Of a stretch of DNA of 37,999 bases, positions 15,296 to 23,839 are shown in pieces (positions within the stretch are counted from its first letter, which is position 1; each line of letters opens with the position of its first letter). The translations under genes were made by a program, and so were the position numbers. Origin of the DNA: Lysobacterales bacterium (lineage in GTDB: Bacteria; Pseudomonadota; Gammaproteobacteria; Xanthomonadales; SZUA-38); contig JANQOZ010000096.1 in NCBI GenBank assembly GCA_028285525.1, positions 1 to 37,999 on the forward strand. The letters are read 5' to 3'. A model generated the notes under the pieces. The model saw nothing but the letters and a program-made list of their open reading frames with translations. It made no database searches and had not been told where the DNA came from.

Positions 15296-16573
15296 ATGTC
15301 CATCGAACAACTGCTGGAAAAGCGCGAGCGGCTGCTGGGTCCAAACAACCCGTTGTTCTACGACGAGCCGCTGCACCTGGTGAAAGGCGAAGGCGTCTGG
15401 GTGACGGACGCGGACGGTCGACGTTACCTGGATTGCTATAACAACGTCCCCTGCGTTGGCCACTGTCATCCTCGCGTCGTGGACGCTATCTGCCGGCAGG
15501 CCGGGGAGCTCAACACGCACACCCGGTATGTTCACGTGAACATTCTGACCTACGCTGAAAAGCTGCTGGCGACCTTCGACCCGACGCTGAACCGGATGAT
15601 GCTGGGCTGCACGGGCAGCGAGGCCAACGACATCGCTATGCGCATGGCAAAGCTATGGACCGGCGGCGAGGGCATCATCTGCACCAACGCGACGTACCAC
15701 GGCAATACCGATCTGGTGATGCGGCTGAGCTCGCTTTTCGGTCCGACGGATGATCAGACGGGAACCATCGAGATGGTGCCTTGGCCCGACAGCTATCGAG
15801 CGCTGAACGGCCTTAAGGGCGAAGCCCTGACCGACGCCTACGTAGCCGAGATCGATCGGGCGATCGAACGGTTTTCGCAGGCCGGGGTCAAGCTGGCGGG
15901 TATGCTTGTTTGTCCGATTTACGCCAACGAGGGGCTGCCGAACATCCCCGATGGATATCTGGCACGCGCGGTCGCCGCGGTGCGCGCAGCCGGGGGCGTG
16001 TTCATCGCCGACGAGGTTCAGTCGGGCTTTGGGCGAACCGGCAGACTGTGGGGCCACGAGGGTCAAGGCGTGGTGCCGGACATCCTGACGCTGGGCAAGC
16101 CCATGGCCAACGGCCATCCCGTGTCGGCGGTGGTGGCTCGCGGCGAATTGATCGATCACTTCCGCAGCAACGTCATGTACTTCAACACCTTTGGCGGCAA
16201 CCCGGTGTCCTGCGCGGCGGCACTGGCGGTGCTGGAGGTGATCGAGGAAGAGGGGCTGGTCGCCAACGCCGAGTCCGTGGGGCGCCATGTGCTCGAGGGA
16301 TTCAACGCCCTGAAGGCTCGGCACGACCTCATCGGTGACGTTCGCGGCAAAGGCCTGTTTTTCGGCATGGACCTGGTGCTGGACCGAGATCGAAAGACGC
16401 CGGCGCCGAAGGAGACCTCCCGGGTGGTGAACGAGATGCGCCGCCGGGGAGTCATCATGAGCAGCATCGGTGAGCACGGCAACGTGCTGAAGATGCGACC
16501 GCCGCTGCCCTTCTCAAAAGCGAATGCCGATCAGCTGATCGGCACGCTCGACGACGTGCTGGGGGACCTCTGA
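15296..16573 (+). CDS. Class III PLP enzyme, phospholyase type (ETNPPL/PHYKPL-like)
   Basis: This is a 425-residue class III PLP enzyme. The N-terminal NPLFYDEPLHLVKGEGVWV, YLDCYNNVPCVGHCHPRVV and ELNTHTRYVH, together with the lysine motif TLGKPMANGHPVSAVV (Lys268), are hallmarks of the AGXT2L group. That group contains ethanolamine-phosphate phospho-lyase and 5-phosphohydroxylysine phospho-lyase, as well as some ordinary transaminases. Those lyases release ammonia and phosphate from a phosphorylated amino alcohol and leave an aldehyde. An APH-fold kinase gene follows after one base, which supports the lyase reading. ATG 15296 is preferred; ATG 15257 is in frame and would add 13 residues. The substrate could be ethanolamine, hydroxylysine or another hydroxy-amine. 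If the kinase is unrelated, this may be a transaminase. Confidence 0.82.
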   Translation: MSIEQLLEKRERLLGPNNPLFYDEPLHLVKGEGVWVTDADGRRYLDCYNNVPCVGHCHPRVVDAICRQAGELNTHTRYVHVNILTYAEKLLATFDPTLNRMMLGCTGSEANDIAMRMAKLWTGGEGIICTNATYHGNTDLVMRLSSLFGPTDDQTGTIEMVPWPDSYRALNGLKGEALTDAYVAEIDRAIERFSQAGVKLAGMLVCPIYANEGLPNIPDGYLARAVAAVRAAGGVFIADEVQSGFGRTGRLWGHEGQGVVPDILTLGKPMANGHPVSAVVARGELIDHFRSNVMYFNTFGGNPVSCAAALAVLEVIEEEGLVANAESVGRHVLEGFNALKARHDLIGDVRGKGLFFGMDLVLDRDRKTPAPKETSRVVNEMRRRGVIMSSIGEHGNVLKMRPPLPFSKANADQLIGTLDDVLGDL

Positions 16574-16574
16574 A

Positions 16575-17591
16575 ATGACCGACTTTTTCGAGCTGGATCC
16601 TGAGCAGCAGGCACAGCGTCTGGAGACTGCCGGGCGTGAAGCGCTGAGCCAGTGGGACATCGTGGATGCGCAGCTGCGGCTGATCAAATACCGGGAAAAC
16701 GCGGTCTTTGAAGTGAACACCCAGAGCGGTCGCTACGCGCTGCGCCTGCATCGTTTTGGGTATCACACCGATGCTGAGCTTCGGTCTGAGCTTCAGTGGA
16801 TGCAGGCCCTTCGCGAGGCGGGCATCCGGGTACCGACGGTCATCACCACAAGATCGGGGCAGCCTTTTGTGCTCAAGGGCGGTGCCGGCCTGCCTGGTGA
16901 GATTCAGATCGATCTTTTTGAATGGGTTGAGGGTCAGCAGCTAGGCTCGGTGGAGGAGGGCGTCAGCGACGTGTCCACCATTGCGAACAGCTATCACACC
17001 ATGGGGGAGCTGGCCGCGAGAGTGCACAACCAGGCCTCAGCCTGGGCCTTGCCTGAGGGATTCGTCAGGCATTCGTGGGACGCGGAAGGACTCACCGGTG
17101 ACCAGCCGTTCTGGGGCCGATTCTGGGAGCTTGAGGCGGCCTCATGCGAGCAGCGAGAGCTGCTCATCGCCGGCCGCGAACGGGTACATGCGGCGCTGTG
17201 TGTTCTTGATCAGTCGCCCGACGTGTACAGCATGATTCACGCGGACTTTGCGCCGGAAAATCTGATGATCGATGAACACGGCGTGCGTCTGATCGACTTC
17301 GACGACGCCGGCTTCGGCTGGCATCTGTTTGAGCTTGCAACCTCGCTGTACTTCATCCTCGATGAGCCCTACATCGACGTGGCCCGCGATGCGCTGATCG
17401 CGGGGTATCGAAAGCATCGCGCGCTCACCGACGAGCAGCTCGAGCTGCTGCCGCTGTTTCTGGCGGCGCGCGGCTTCACCTACCTGGGCTGGGTTCACAC
17501 CCGACACGAAACGGAGACGGCCCGGGAGCTGACGCCCTGGCTGCTGGAGATGGCCTGCCGTCAGACCGAACGTTACCTGGCGTCGAGCTGA
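16575..17591 (+). CDS. APH-family small-molecule kinase (hydroxylysine/choline kinase-like)
   Basis: This is a 338-residue protein of the aminoglycoside phosphotransferase fold. The catalytic loop HADFAPEN has His222, Asp224 and Asn229, and the metal-binding LIDFDDAG has Asp241. The N-terminal half carries the strand pattern of the nucleotide-binding lobe (ENAVFEVNTQSGRYALRLHR). Members include choline, homoserine and hydroxylysine kinases as well as resistance enzymes. The gene begins one base after the phospholyase-type gene, and in other organisms the two activities form kinase/phospholyase pairs (hydroxylysine kinase with its lyase) or even one fused protein. The likely role is therefore ATP-dependent phosphorylation of the hydroxyl of an amino alcohol or hydroxyamino acid. 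There is no sign that it is a drug-resistance gene. Confidence 0.85.
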   Translation: MTDFFELDPEQQAQRLETAGREALSQWDIVDAQLRLIKYRENAVFEVNTQSGRYALRLHRFGYHTDAELRSELQWMQALREAGIRVPTVITTRSGQPFVLKGGAGLPGEIQIDLFEWVEGQQLGSVEEGVSDVSTIANSYHTMGELAARVHNQASAWALPEGFVRHSWDAEGLTGDQPFWGRFWELEAASCEQRELLIAGRERVHAALCVLDQSPDVYSMIHADFAPENLMIDEHGVRLIDFDDAGFGWHLFELATSLYFILDEPYIDVARDALIAGYRKHRALTDEQLELLPLFLAARGFTYLGWVHTRHETETARELTPWLLEMACRQTERYLASS

Positions 17592-17615
17592 CGCTTTAAA
17601 AAACCACTTCCGTTC

Positions 17616-18332
17616 TTGAAAAGTCACCGTTTTCTAGTCCGTCTACTGAGCGGCCTGCTCCTGGCCGGCTGCCTGGCGCAGCCGCACGCGGCGCTGGCGC
17701 AGCTTGACGAAAGCCAGGTGGGCGCATGGTATGCGCTCGTCTGGAATTCCCGCTTCGATGACAGCCGCTGGGGTCTGCAGGGTGACGTGCAGCATCGGAA
17801 CTTCGACCTGGCCGGTGATCTCCAGCAGGTGCTGCTCCGCGCCGGTGTCACGTACGACGCGCCGGCGCTGCCCGGCAGCCTCACCTTTGGCGTTGCTTCC
17901 GTGAGTACCGGCGAGTTCGGCCCCGGGAGCAACAAAACGCGGGAGAACCGGATCTATCAGCAGTGGTCGCTGCCCACCCTGCAGGCCGGCCGCTGGCGGA
18001 TCGGCCAGCGTTTTCGCTTCGAGCAGCGCTGGTTTCAGGGGCAGGACCTGCGAACCCGCTTGCGATATTCGCTGACGGCAACGCTGCCCCTCAACGGCGG
18101 TGATCTGAGTCCGGGTACTTATTATCTAAGTATCGGGAACGAGCTGTTCCTGAACGGCCAGCAGGGCATCGGTGGCGGTAGACGGGTGGACTACTTCGAC
18201 CGCAATCGAATCGGTGCGGGGCTTGGCTACAGCGCCGGTAACGGCACCCGGCTGGAGCTCGGCTACATGCGCCAGATCACCGACAACGTGAGCAAGGGTC
18301 AGCTGATGGTCACGGTCCGCCGACGTTTCTAA
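17616..18332 (+). CDS. DUF2490 family protein, outer-membrane-type beta-strand protein
   Basis: This is a 238-residue secreted protein. A signal peptide ends near ALAQ, and the rest is made of alternating beta-strand segments with many Trp/Tyr/Arg (WYALVWNSRFDDSRW, RFRFEQRWFQ, RLRYSLTATLPL, LELGYMRQ) and ends in a terminal Phe. The layout fits DUF2490 proteins, thought to form small barrels in the outer membrane. The function is not known. The only start giving the signal peptide is TTG 17616, with a weak ribosome-binding site. It follows the APH kinase gene by 24 bases and could belong to the same transcript, perhaps as a porin-like element of the island. A hairpin follows its stop. Confidence 0.78.
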   Translation: MKSHRFLVRLLSGLLLAGCLAQPHAALAQLDESQVGAWYALVWNSRFDDSRWGLQGDVQHRNFDLAGDLQQVLLRAGVTYDAPALPGSLTFGVASVSTGEFGPGSNKTRENRIYQQWSLPTLQAGRWRIGQRFRFEQRWFQGQDLRTRLRYSLTATLPLNGGDLSPGTYYLSIGNELFLNGQQGIGGGRRVDYFDRNRIGAGLGYSAGNGTRLELGYMRQITDNVSKGQLMVTVRRRF

Positions 18333-18345
18333 GACAAACGCATGG

Positions 18346-18371
18346 GGCACCGCGGAACCACCTGCGGTGCC
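18346..18371 (+). terminator. Hairpin after the DUF2490 gene
   Basis: GGCACCGC (18346-18353) pairs perfectly with GCGGTGCC (18364-18371) around a ten-base loop, 13 bases after the DUF2490 stop. No T-run follows, so it may be a partial terminator or a processing stem. It also sits just before the Shine-Dalgarno sequence of a 25-codon reading frame. Confidence 0.45.
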
Positions 18372-18387
18372 TCAGGGAGTGATAGCG

Positions 18388-18465
18388 ATGAGCAAAAGAC
18401 TCAATGTTGAATGGGTGCGCAGCACGCGGGTTCGATTCAGTACCTGCGCCAGAGAGAGGTCTTGA
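18388..18465 (+). CDS. Possible 25-residue leader peptide
   Basis: ATG 18388 follows GGGAG at a usable distance and opens a 25-codon frame that ends in TGA two bases before the ATG of the racemase-fold gene. The peptide is basic (seven Arg and one Lys) and has no signal or membrane segment. Its close spacing suggests either translational coupling to the next gene or a chance frame. No homology is recognised. Confidence 0.3.
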   Translation: MSKRLNVEWVRSTRVRFSTCARERS

Positions 18466-18467
18466 GA

Positions 18468-19217
18468 ATGACGAAGGACTACGGCACAGGCGGCCGCCTG
18501 GGAGTCGGCACGCCGCAGGGCAACCCCACGGTCGAGCCCGAGATGCAGATTCTGCTGCCTCGCAACTGCTGCCTGCACAGCGTGCGTCTGACCAGCCGCG
18601 CGGACCAGCCGGCCGACCGGCTCCGCGAGTACCTCGAACAACTGGCGGACTACCTGGCCCGGTTTGACGTGCTGTCGCTGGACGCCTTCGGCTTTGCCTG
18701 CACCGCATCGTCGTACCTGCTCGGCGCGGAGCGGGAACAGGCGCTGGTGGATGGCTGCAGCCACAACTTTCCGGTGGTCACCGCAACACATGCAATCGGC
18801 TGGGCGCTCGAAAAGCTCAACGCTAAACGCATTGCGATCGCGGCGCCTTACTCGGCCTCAATCCGCGAGGCGGCTGCCCGCTACTGGACCGCTGCCGGTT
18901 ATGAGGTCAAGCAGCTCATTCCGATTGAGACGGCGACCGCCGATACGCGGAGCATCTATCAACTCCACAGCGGTGACGCCAGAGCCGTGCTCACCAACCT
19001 GGATTTTCGGCAGCTGGACGCCGTGCTGCTGACGGGCACCGGGCTGCCGTCGCTGAGCGTCCTGGCGGATGAGTGGCCCGTGCCGGTGCTGTCGTCAAAC
19101 CTGGCGCTTGCCGCCAGGCTGGTTTCGGTGGCGGACCTGCCCGCGTCCCGGACCATGGAGGGTGTTTTGATTCCCGGCTGGGTCGACAGGCTGCATGAGG
19201 CGCTCGCGGCGCGTTGA
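18468..19217 (+). CDS. Asp/Glu racemase / arylmalonate decarboxylase-fold enzyme
   Basis: This is a 249-residue member of the Asp/Glu racemase, maleate isomerase and arylmalonate decarboxylase superfamily. The N-terminal GTGGRLGVGTPQGNPTVEPE binds the carboxylate. The first catalytic region is FGFACTASSY with Cys78. The second region, LLTGTGLPSL, has Gly190 where racemases, maleate isomerase and arylmalonate decarboxylase carry Cys. Maleate isomerase and racemases use both cysteines, and arylmalonate decarboxylase uses only the second, with Gly at the first. This protein is the reverse case. ATG 18468 has AGAGAGG before it. The context is the amine catabolic island, but it may act on an unrelated dicarboxylic acid. 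The fold is clear; the reaction is not. Confidence 0.85.
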   Translation: MTKDYGTGGRLGVGTPQGNPTVEPEMQILLPRNCCLHSVRLTSRADQPADRLREYLEQLADYLARFDVLSLDAFGFACTASSYLLGAEREQALVDGCSHNFPVVTATHAIGWALEKLNAKRIAIAAPYSASIREAAARYWTAAGYEVKQLIPIETATADTRSIYQLHSGDARAVLTNLDFRQLDAVLLTGTGLPSLSVLADEWPVPVLSSNLALAARLVSVADLPASRTMEGVLIPGWVDRLHEALAAR

Positions 19218-19302
19218 GGTGAAACCCGCCGCGCTGCGCCAAAGGCACGGTTCCCGATGAGGTACCATCTCGACTCAGGATAGCGAGGGGTAACCTATCG
19301 GT

Positions 19303-19932
19303 TTGAGTGATCAGCCCAGCTCCAGCTCCAGCGACAGCCTGACCGGACGCCTGAACCGAGACTGGCGAGACGACCTTGCGCCGGAGGTTTATCAGGAGCT
19401 GCGCGTCATTGCGCACGCGCAGCTGCGCTCGCAGCGCCGCAACGCCACGCTGAACACAACAGCGCTGGTCAACGAGGCGTATCTCAAGCTCGGTACCAGG
19501 CAGCGTCATTGGAAGGACCGGAAGCACTTCTACGCCACCATGGCCAAGGTTATGCGTCAGGTCGTCATCGACCTGGCACGGCGACACAGCGCGGCAAAAC
19601 GCGACGGCGGCGTCAGGCTCAGCCTCGAAGTACTCGACCGTGGAGAGCTTCGCTGGCAGGAGCTGTCGGAGGTCATCGCGATCGACGCGGCCCTGGAGAA
19701 GCTCGGCGAGCTCGATCCGTACCTCGAGCAGGTGCTCGAGCTCCGCTACTTCGCGGGTATGTCCGTCGCGGACGTGGCGGAGGTGCTCCAGCGGTCGGAA
19801 CCCACCATCAAGCGAGACTTTCGAGCTGCCCGGGCTTTTCTCGCCAGTGAGCTGACCAGTGAGCTGGCAAGCGAGGCTGCCGGCGCGAACGGCGGCGAAG
19901 GCGCCGCTTCTGAGCCGCCCGGCAGGTCCTGA
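19303..19932 (+). CDS. ECF-type RNA polymerase sigma factor (Sig-70_X6 type)
   Basis: This is a 209-residue extracytoplasmic-function sigma factor. Region 2 is carried by ALVNEAYLKL and DRKHFYATMAKVMRQVVIDLARR, where the RQVVIDLARRHSAAKR segment is characteristic of the TIGR02999 type. Region 4 is the helix-turn-helix MSVADVAEVLQRSEPTIKRDFRAAR. The TTG start at 19303 is used with GAGGGG upstream at a somewhat long spacing. No anti-sigma factor gene follows; instead a transmembrane Ser/Thr kinase overlaps the stop by one base, the standard partner for this group. The likely role is to direct transcription of a small regulon in response to a signal passed by the kinase. Neither the promoter target nor the signal can be read. 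Confidence 0.92.
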   Translation: MSDQPSSSSSDSLTGRLNRDWRDDLAPEVYQELRVIAHAQLRSQRRNATLNTTALVNEAYLKLGTRQRHWKDRKHFYATMAKVMRQVVIDLARRHSAAKRDGGVRLSLEVLDRGELRWQELSEVIAIDAALEKLGELDPYLEQVLELRYFAGMSVADVAEVLQRSEPTIKRDFRAARAFLASELTSELASEAAGANGGEGAASEPPGRS

Positions 19933-22661
19933 TGGGGCCGGAGCAGTGGAGCCGGGTGCGAGAGCTGTTCGACCGGCTTTGTGACTTAAGCCAGGCTGAG
20001 CAGCTCGCGGCCCTCGAGCGAGCGAACGACTCTGCCGAGGTGCTGGGCCGGGTCAAGGAGATGCTGGCCGCCGAGCGCAGCAGCGCCGTCAAAGACTCCC
20101 TGGCGGAGCAAACGCCGGCGCTGATGGATCACCTGACCCGCGTCAGCGCCCGCGGACGACAGGTCGGGCCCTACACGATCGGCGCCCTGATCGGTCGCGG
20201 CGGGATGGGCGAAATCTATGCCGCTGAGCGCTCTGACGGCGCATACCGGCAGCGGGTGGCGATCAAGTTTGTGGCGCTCCAGTCGCCGGAGCAGGCGGCG
20301 CGCTTCGAACGGGAGCGCCAGCTTCTGGCTAGCCTGGAACACCCCAACATCGCCCGCCTGCTGGACGGCGGTATGGACCCGAACGGCGTTCCTTTCCTCG
20401 TCATGGAGTACATCGACGGCCAGTCCATCGATCGTTACTGCGACGAGCGGCGGCTGTCCGTCGCCGGTCGGATCGAGCAATTTCTGCCGGTGATCGCCGC
20501 CGTTTCCGCGGCGCACCGTCAGCTGATTGTCCACCGCGACATCAAGCCTCAGAACGTGCTTGTCGACGACAATGGTCAGCCCAAGCTGATCGACTTTGGC
20601 ATCGGCAAAGCGCTTGCCGACAATCCCGCCGCCCTGAACATCACCCGACCGGACGACCGGCTCTTGACCCCAGCCAACGCGGCCCCGGAACAGGTTGGCG
20701 ACGGCGCGATAGGCACCCACACGGACAGTTTTCAGCTGGGCCTGCTGCTGGGGGAGCTGGTCAGCGGGGTTCCTGCTCGGGAACTGGGAAGCGCATCGAT
20801 GGAGCAGGTGGTGACGCTGCTGTTGCAGCCGATACGCGCACCCCTGAACCGTTTGGTCGACTCGCCCGACGCCCAGGCGATTGCGGCCGCCCGTTCGTGC
20901 GGGCTCGACGCGCTGAAGCGACAGCTGGGCGGCGACCTCGGATCGATACTCGCCAAAGCCTGCGCCATCGAGCCGGCGGCCCGCTATCGCAACGTCGACG
21001 AGCTCGGGGATGATCTGCGCCGCTATCTCACCCACCAGCCGGTGCAGGCGAGAAAGCCCTCAAGCTGGTATCTGCTGAGCCGTTTTGTCCGCCGCCATCG
21101 CGTCGCGGTCGCGGCGTCCCTTGCCGCGCTGCTGGCGCTGGCGGGCGCGCTCGCCTACAGCGTTGTCCAGACCCGGGAAGCCGAACGGCAGCGCGCGCTG
21201 GCGCTCGCTGAGGCGCAGAAGCAGGCGGAGGTTCGCCGCTTCCTGGTCAGCGTGTTCCGCCAGGCGGACCCCAACGTCAGCCGGGGCCGCGACGTCACCG
21301 CCCGCTCGCTGCTGGCAACCGCCGCAGCCCAGGTGGTGGATCGCGTTGACGACCCGCTGACCTCCGCCGCAACTTTTCAGGCGATCGGCGGGGCCTATCA
21401 CGGCCTGGGCGCACAGGAGGAAGCGGAGCGGTACCTCCAGCGGGCCCTGGCGCTGTATCGCGAAATGGGACAGAGCGAGTCCGATGACTTTGCGGCCACG
21501 GCCTTTCTGCTCGGTGACGTCTACCAGGCGGCGAGCAGCGCCGAATCTCTCGAGCTGCACCGGCTGGCGCTGACTACCCGGCTCAGGTTGTCACCCGAGC
21601 CCCGCGCGGAGCTCGCTGAGAGTCTGCTGGCGACCGCCCGCGCGATGCGGCAGACCAACAATCGCGAGGCGATTGTCGAAACCTACAATCAGGCGCTGGA
21701 GATCATCGCCAGCTATGCCGGGACCGACAGCGCGGACTATGCGCGGGCGCTCGGCAAGCTGGGCAGCTATTACGGGTCGCTGGGCGCGCTGGAGACGCTT
21801 TATCCCATCGCGGTAGAGGCGTACCGGATCGGTGAGCTCAGCATGGAGCCCGATGATCCAGAGCTCGCGGCGCTCGCGCTGCTGTTGGGTACGGTGGCCA
21901 GCGATACGGGCCGCTTCGAGGTGGCGCGCGAGAAGCTGCAGCAGGCCTTCGATCGATTTACGGTAATCTACGGCGATCGCCATCCGCGAACCCTGGCGGC
22001 GCTCGCCAATCGGTCGGTGCTGTTTTCGCATTTGGGCCAGACGGAGGAAATGCTGGCGCTGGCGACGCAGTACCGGGATCGGCTCAACGAGGTTTTTGGA
22101 CCTCGGTCACCCAAGGCAGCTTTCGGCTGGTCGAATCTGGGCTCAAGCTACTTCAGCGCGGGCCGCTTTGACGAGGCCCTCGAGGCCTTTCGTCAATCCA
22201 TCGAAATCCTGACCAACCCCGAAAACCCCGGGGAAGACAACGCAGGAAGGGATTACGTATTCGCCGGCATGGCGCTGGTTGAGCTCGGCGAACCCGATGC
22301 CGCGCTGGAGGCCTTCGAGACCGCCCAAACGCGGGCTCTCGGGCTGGTGACGAGCGTACTGGCCAGCCGCTACGCCGCTGAGGCACGCCTGCGGCGTGGC
22401 GAGCTCAAGGCTGCGCAGTCGCTCGCTGAGCAGGCGCTGGAAGGCGCCGCCCCGCTGAATCAGGTGCTGCTGACGGCCGGCGCCGAGCTGACCCTGGCCC
22501 GGGTGTTGTTGGCCCAAGCTGAGCTCACGGCCGCGGCGCGGAAGCTGGAGTCCGCCCGTTCCCGCGTCGCCGACAGCCCGTTTCACAAGGCCCAGGACCT
22601 GCTCGTCGCTATCGATAAGACCCTGAGTCTGGCTCGGGCTGGGCGGGCTGCCTCCGACTGA
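19932..22661 (+). CDS. Transmembrane Ser/Thr protein kinase with TPR sensor region
   Basis: This is a 909-residue Hanks-type kinase. A leader of about 80 residues (WSRVRELFDRLCDLS) typical of these sigma-linked kinases precedes the kinase domain: glycine loop GRGGMGEIYA (88-97), Lys112 (VAIKFV), HRDIKPQN with Asp203, DFG at 221-223 and APE at 251-253. All catalytic residues are present. One transmembrane helix lies at about residues 385-410 (VAVAASLAALLALAGALAYS). The remaining 500 residues are helical tetratricopeptide-like repeats, probably periplasmic and sensory. The start overlaps the sigma factor stop (TGATG). Kinases in this pairing may phosphorylate the sigma factor to control it, an idea supported for some ECF/kinase pairs but not shown here. 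Confidence 0.94.
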   Translation: MGPEQWSRVRELFDRLCDLSQAEQLAALERANDSAEVLGRVKEMLAAERSSAVKDSLAEQTPALMDHLTRVSARGRQVGPYTIGALIGRGGMGEIYAAERSDGAYRQRVAIKFVALQSPEQAARFERERQLLASLEHPNIARLLDGGMDPNGVPFLVMEYIDGQSIDRYCDERRLSVAGRIEQFLPVIAAVSAAHRQLIVHRDIKPQNVLVDDNGQPKLIDFGIGKALADNPAALNITRPDDRLLTPANAAPEQVGDGAIGTHTDSFQLGLLLGELVSGVPARELGSASMEQVVTLLLQPIRAPLNRLVDSPDAQAIAAARSCGLDALKRQLGGDLGSILAKACAIEPAARYRNVDELGDDLRRYLTHQPVQARKPSSWYLLSRFVRRHRVAVAASLAALLALAGALAYSVVQTREAERQRALALAEAQKQAEVRRFLVSVFRQADPNVSRGRDVTARSLLATAAAQVVDRVDDPLTSAATFQAIGGAYHGLGAQEEAERYLQRALALYREMGQSESDDFAATAFLLGDVYQAASSAESLELHRLALTTRLRLSPEPRAELAESLLATARAMRQTNNREAIVETYNQALEIIASYAGTDSADYARALGKLGSYYGSLGALETLYPIAVEAYRIGELSMEPDDPELAALALLLGTVASDTGRFEVAREKLQQAFDRFTVIYGDRHPRTLAALANRSVLFSHLGQTEEMLALATQYRDRLNEVFGPRSPKAAFGWSNLGSSYFSAGRFDEALEAFRQSIEILTNPENPGEDNAGRDYVFAGMALVELGEPDAALEAFETAQTRALGLVTSVLASRYAAEARLRRGELKAAQSLAEQALEGAAPLNQVLLTAGAELTLARVLLAQAELTAAARKLESARSRVADSPFHKAQDLLVAIDKTLSLARAGRAASD

Positions 22662-22753
22662 TCGACATCCAGCAATAGATCATCGGATGTGCGAAACGGG
22701 CCAGAAACCGGTAAAAAGCGAAGCTGAACCGCTAACCCTGATGTCGGCAAGCC

Positions 22754-23749
22754 GTGGTAACCGAAACGAAAAAGCCTAAGACCCTGTCCGTTGCGCCGAT
22801 GATGGATTGGACCGATCGGCACTGCCGCTATTTTCATCGGCTGCTGACACCGTCCGCCCGCCTGTACACCGAGATGGTAACAACCGGTGCCGTGATCCAC
22901 GGTGATCGCGAACGGCTGCTCGGCTTTGATCCCGCGGAACATCCGGTGGCGCTCCAGCTCGGCGGGTCCGATCCGGAGGCGCTCGCCGAAGCGGCGCGAA
23001 TCGGCGAGTCGGTCGGCTATGACGAGATCAATCTGAACGTTGGCTGCCCGAGCGATCGGGTGCAGACCGGGCGCTTCGGCGCCTGCCTGATGCGTGAACC
23101 GTCGCTGGTGGCCGAATGCCTTGCAGCGATGCGCGACGCCGTGGCCGTTCCGGTGACGGTCAAGCACCGGCTCGGGGTCGATGATCAGGACCAGGACACC
23201 GACCTGGAACGCTTTGTCGAGACGGTTGCGACCAGCGGCGTTTCCACGCTGATTGTCCACGCCCGCCAGGCGCTGCTGACAGGCCTGAGTCCCAAGGAGA
23301 ATCGCAGCGTTCCGCCGCTGAACCATCAGCGAGTCTACCGGCTGGCGGCTGAACATCCCGAACTCAACGTCGTCATCAACGGCGGAATCGAAACGGTCGA
23401 TCAGTGTGAGCAGCACCTGGCGCACGTCGGCGGCGTGATGCTCGGTCGCGCGGCCTATCAGAACCCTTTTGTGCTCGCCGCCTGCGAAGAAAAGCTGTTG
23501 GGAGGTCAGGCGCCAATTAGTCGGCAGTCGGTTCTTGCGATGCTGCAACCTTACGTCGAGGAGCGGCTCGCACGCGGGACACCGTTGAAGCACATGACCC
23601 GGCATATTCTCGGCCTGTTCCAGGGACAGCCCGGCGGGCGCTACTGGCGTCGCTACCTGTCGGAAAACGCGCACCTGGCAAACGCGGGTTGGTGGGTGGT
23701 CGAGGGCGCTCTGGACGCGGTGAATCGGGCCGCCGGCAAAGCCGCCTGA
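22754..23749 (+). CDS. dusA: tRNA-dihydrouridine synthase A
   Basis: This is a 331-residue FMN enzyme that reduces uridine to dihydrouridine in the D-loop of tRNA (positions 20/20a in E. coli). Conserved parts are SVAPMMDWTDRHCRYF, LYTEMVTTGA, HPVALQLGGSDP, NLNVGCPSDRVQ with the catalytic Cys, VTVKHRLGVDDQD, LIVHARQALLTGLSPKENR, the FMN phosphate site VVINGGI, and ITRHxLGLFQG-like near the end (MTRHILGLFQGQPG). The match to the E. coli protein is close throughout and the length is the same. The frame has only GTG at 22754 as a sensible start. It stands alone between the kinase gene and the pentein gene, with about 90 bases on each side. This is a housekeeping gene. Confidence 0.97.
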   Translation: MVTETKKPKTLSVAPMMDWTDRHCRYFHRLLTPSARLYTEMVTTGAVIHGDRERLLGFDPAEHPVALQLGGSDPEALAEAARIGESVGYDEINLNVGCPSDRVQTGRFGACLMREPSLVAECLAAMRDAVAVPVTVKHRLGVDDQDQDTDLERFVETVATSGVSTLIVHARQALLTGLSPKENRSVPPLNHQRVYRLAAEHPELNVVINGGIETVDQCEQHLAHVGGVMLGRAAYQNPFVLAACEEKLLGGQAPISRQSVLAMLQPYVEERLARGTPLKHMTRHILGLFQGQPGGRYWRRYLSENAHLANAGWWVVEGALDAVNRAAGKAA

Positions 23750-23839
23750 GCCCTGTAGACGCCCCTCCTCAAGGACAGATTTTCGTCGCTGCGTCAGGCG
23801 GTTTTGAGTTAGACTTACAAGCTTTTGCTCCGCCCGAAA

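Noticed and set aside
16575-17591. APH-fold gene as an antibiotic resistance determinant
   Set aside because: It is tightly linked to a phospholyase-type enzyme, is not in a mobile context, and the fold covers many metabolic kinases.
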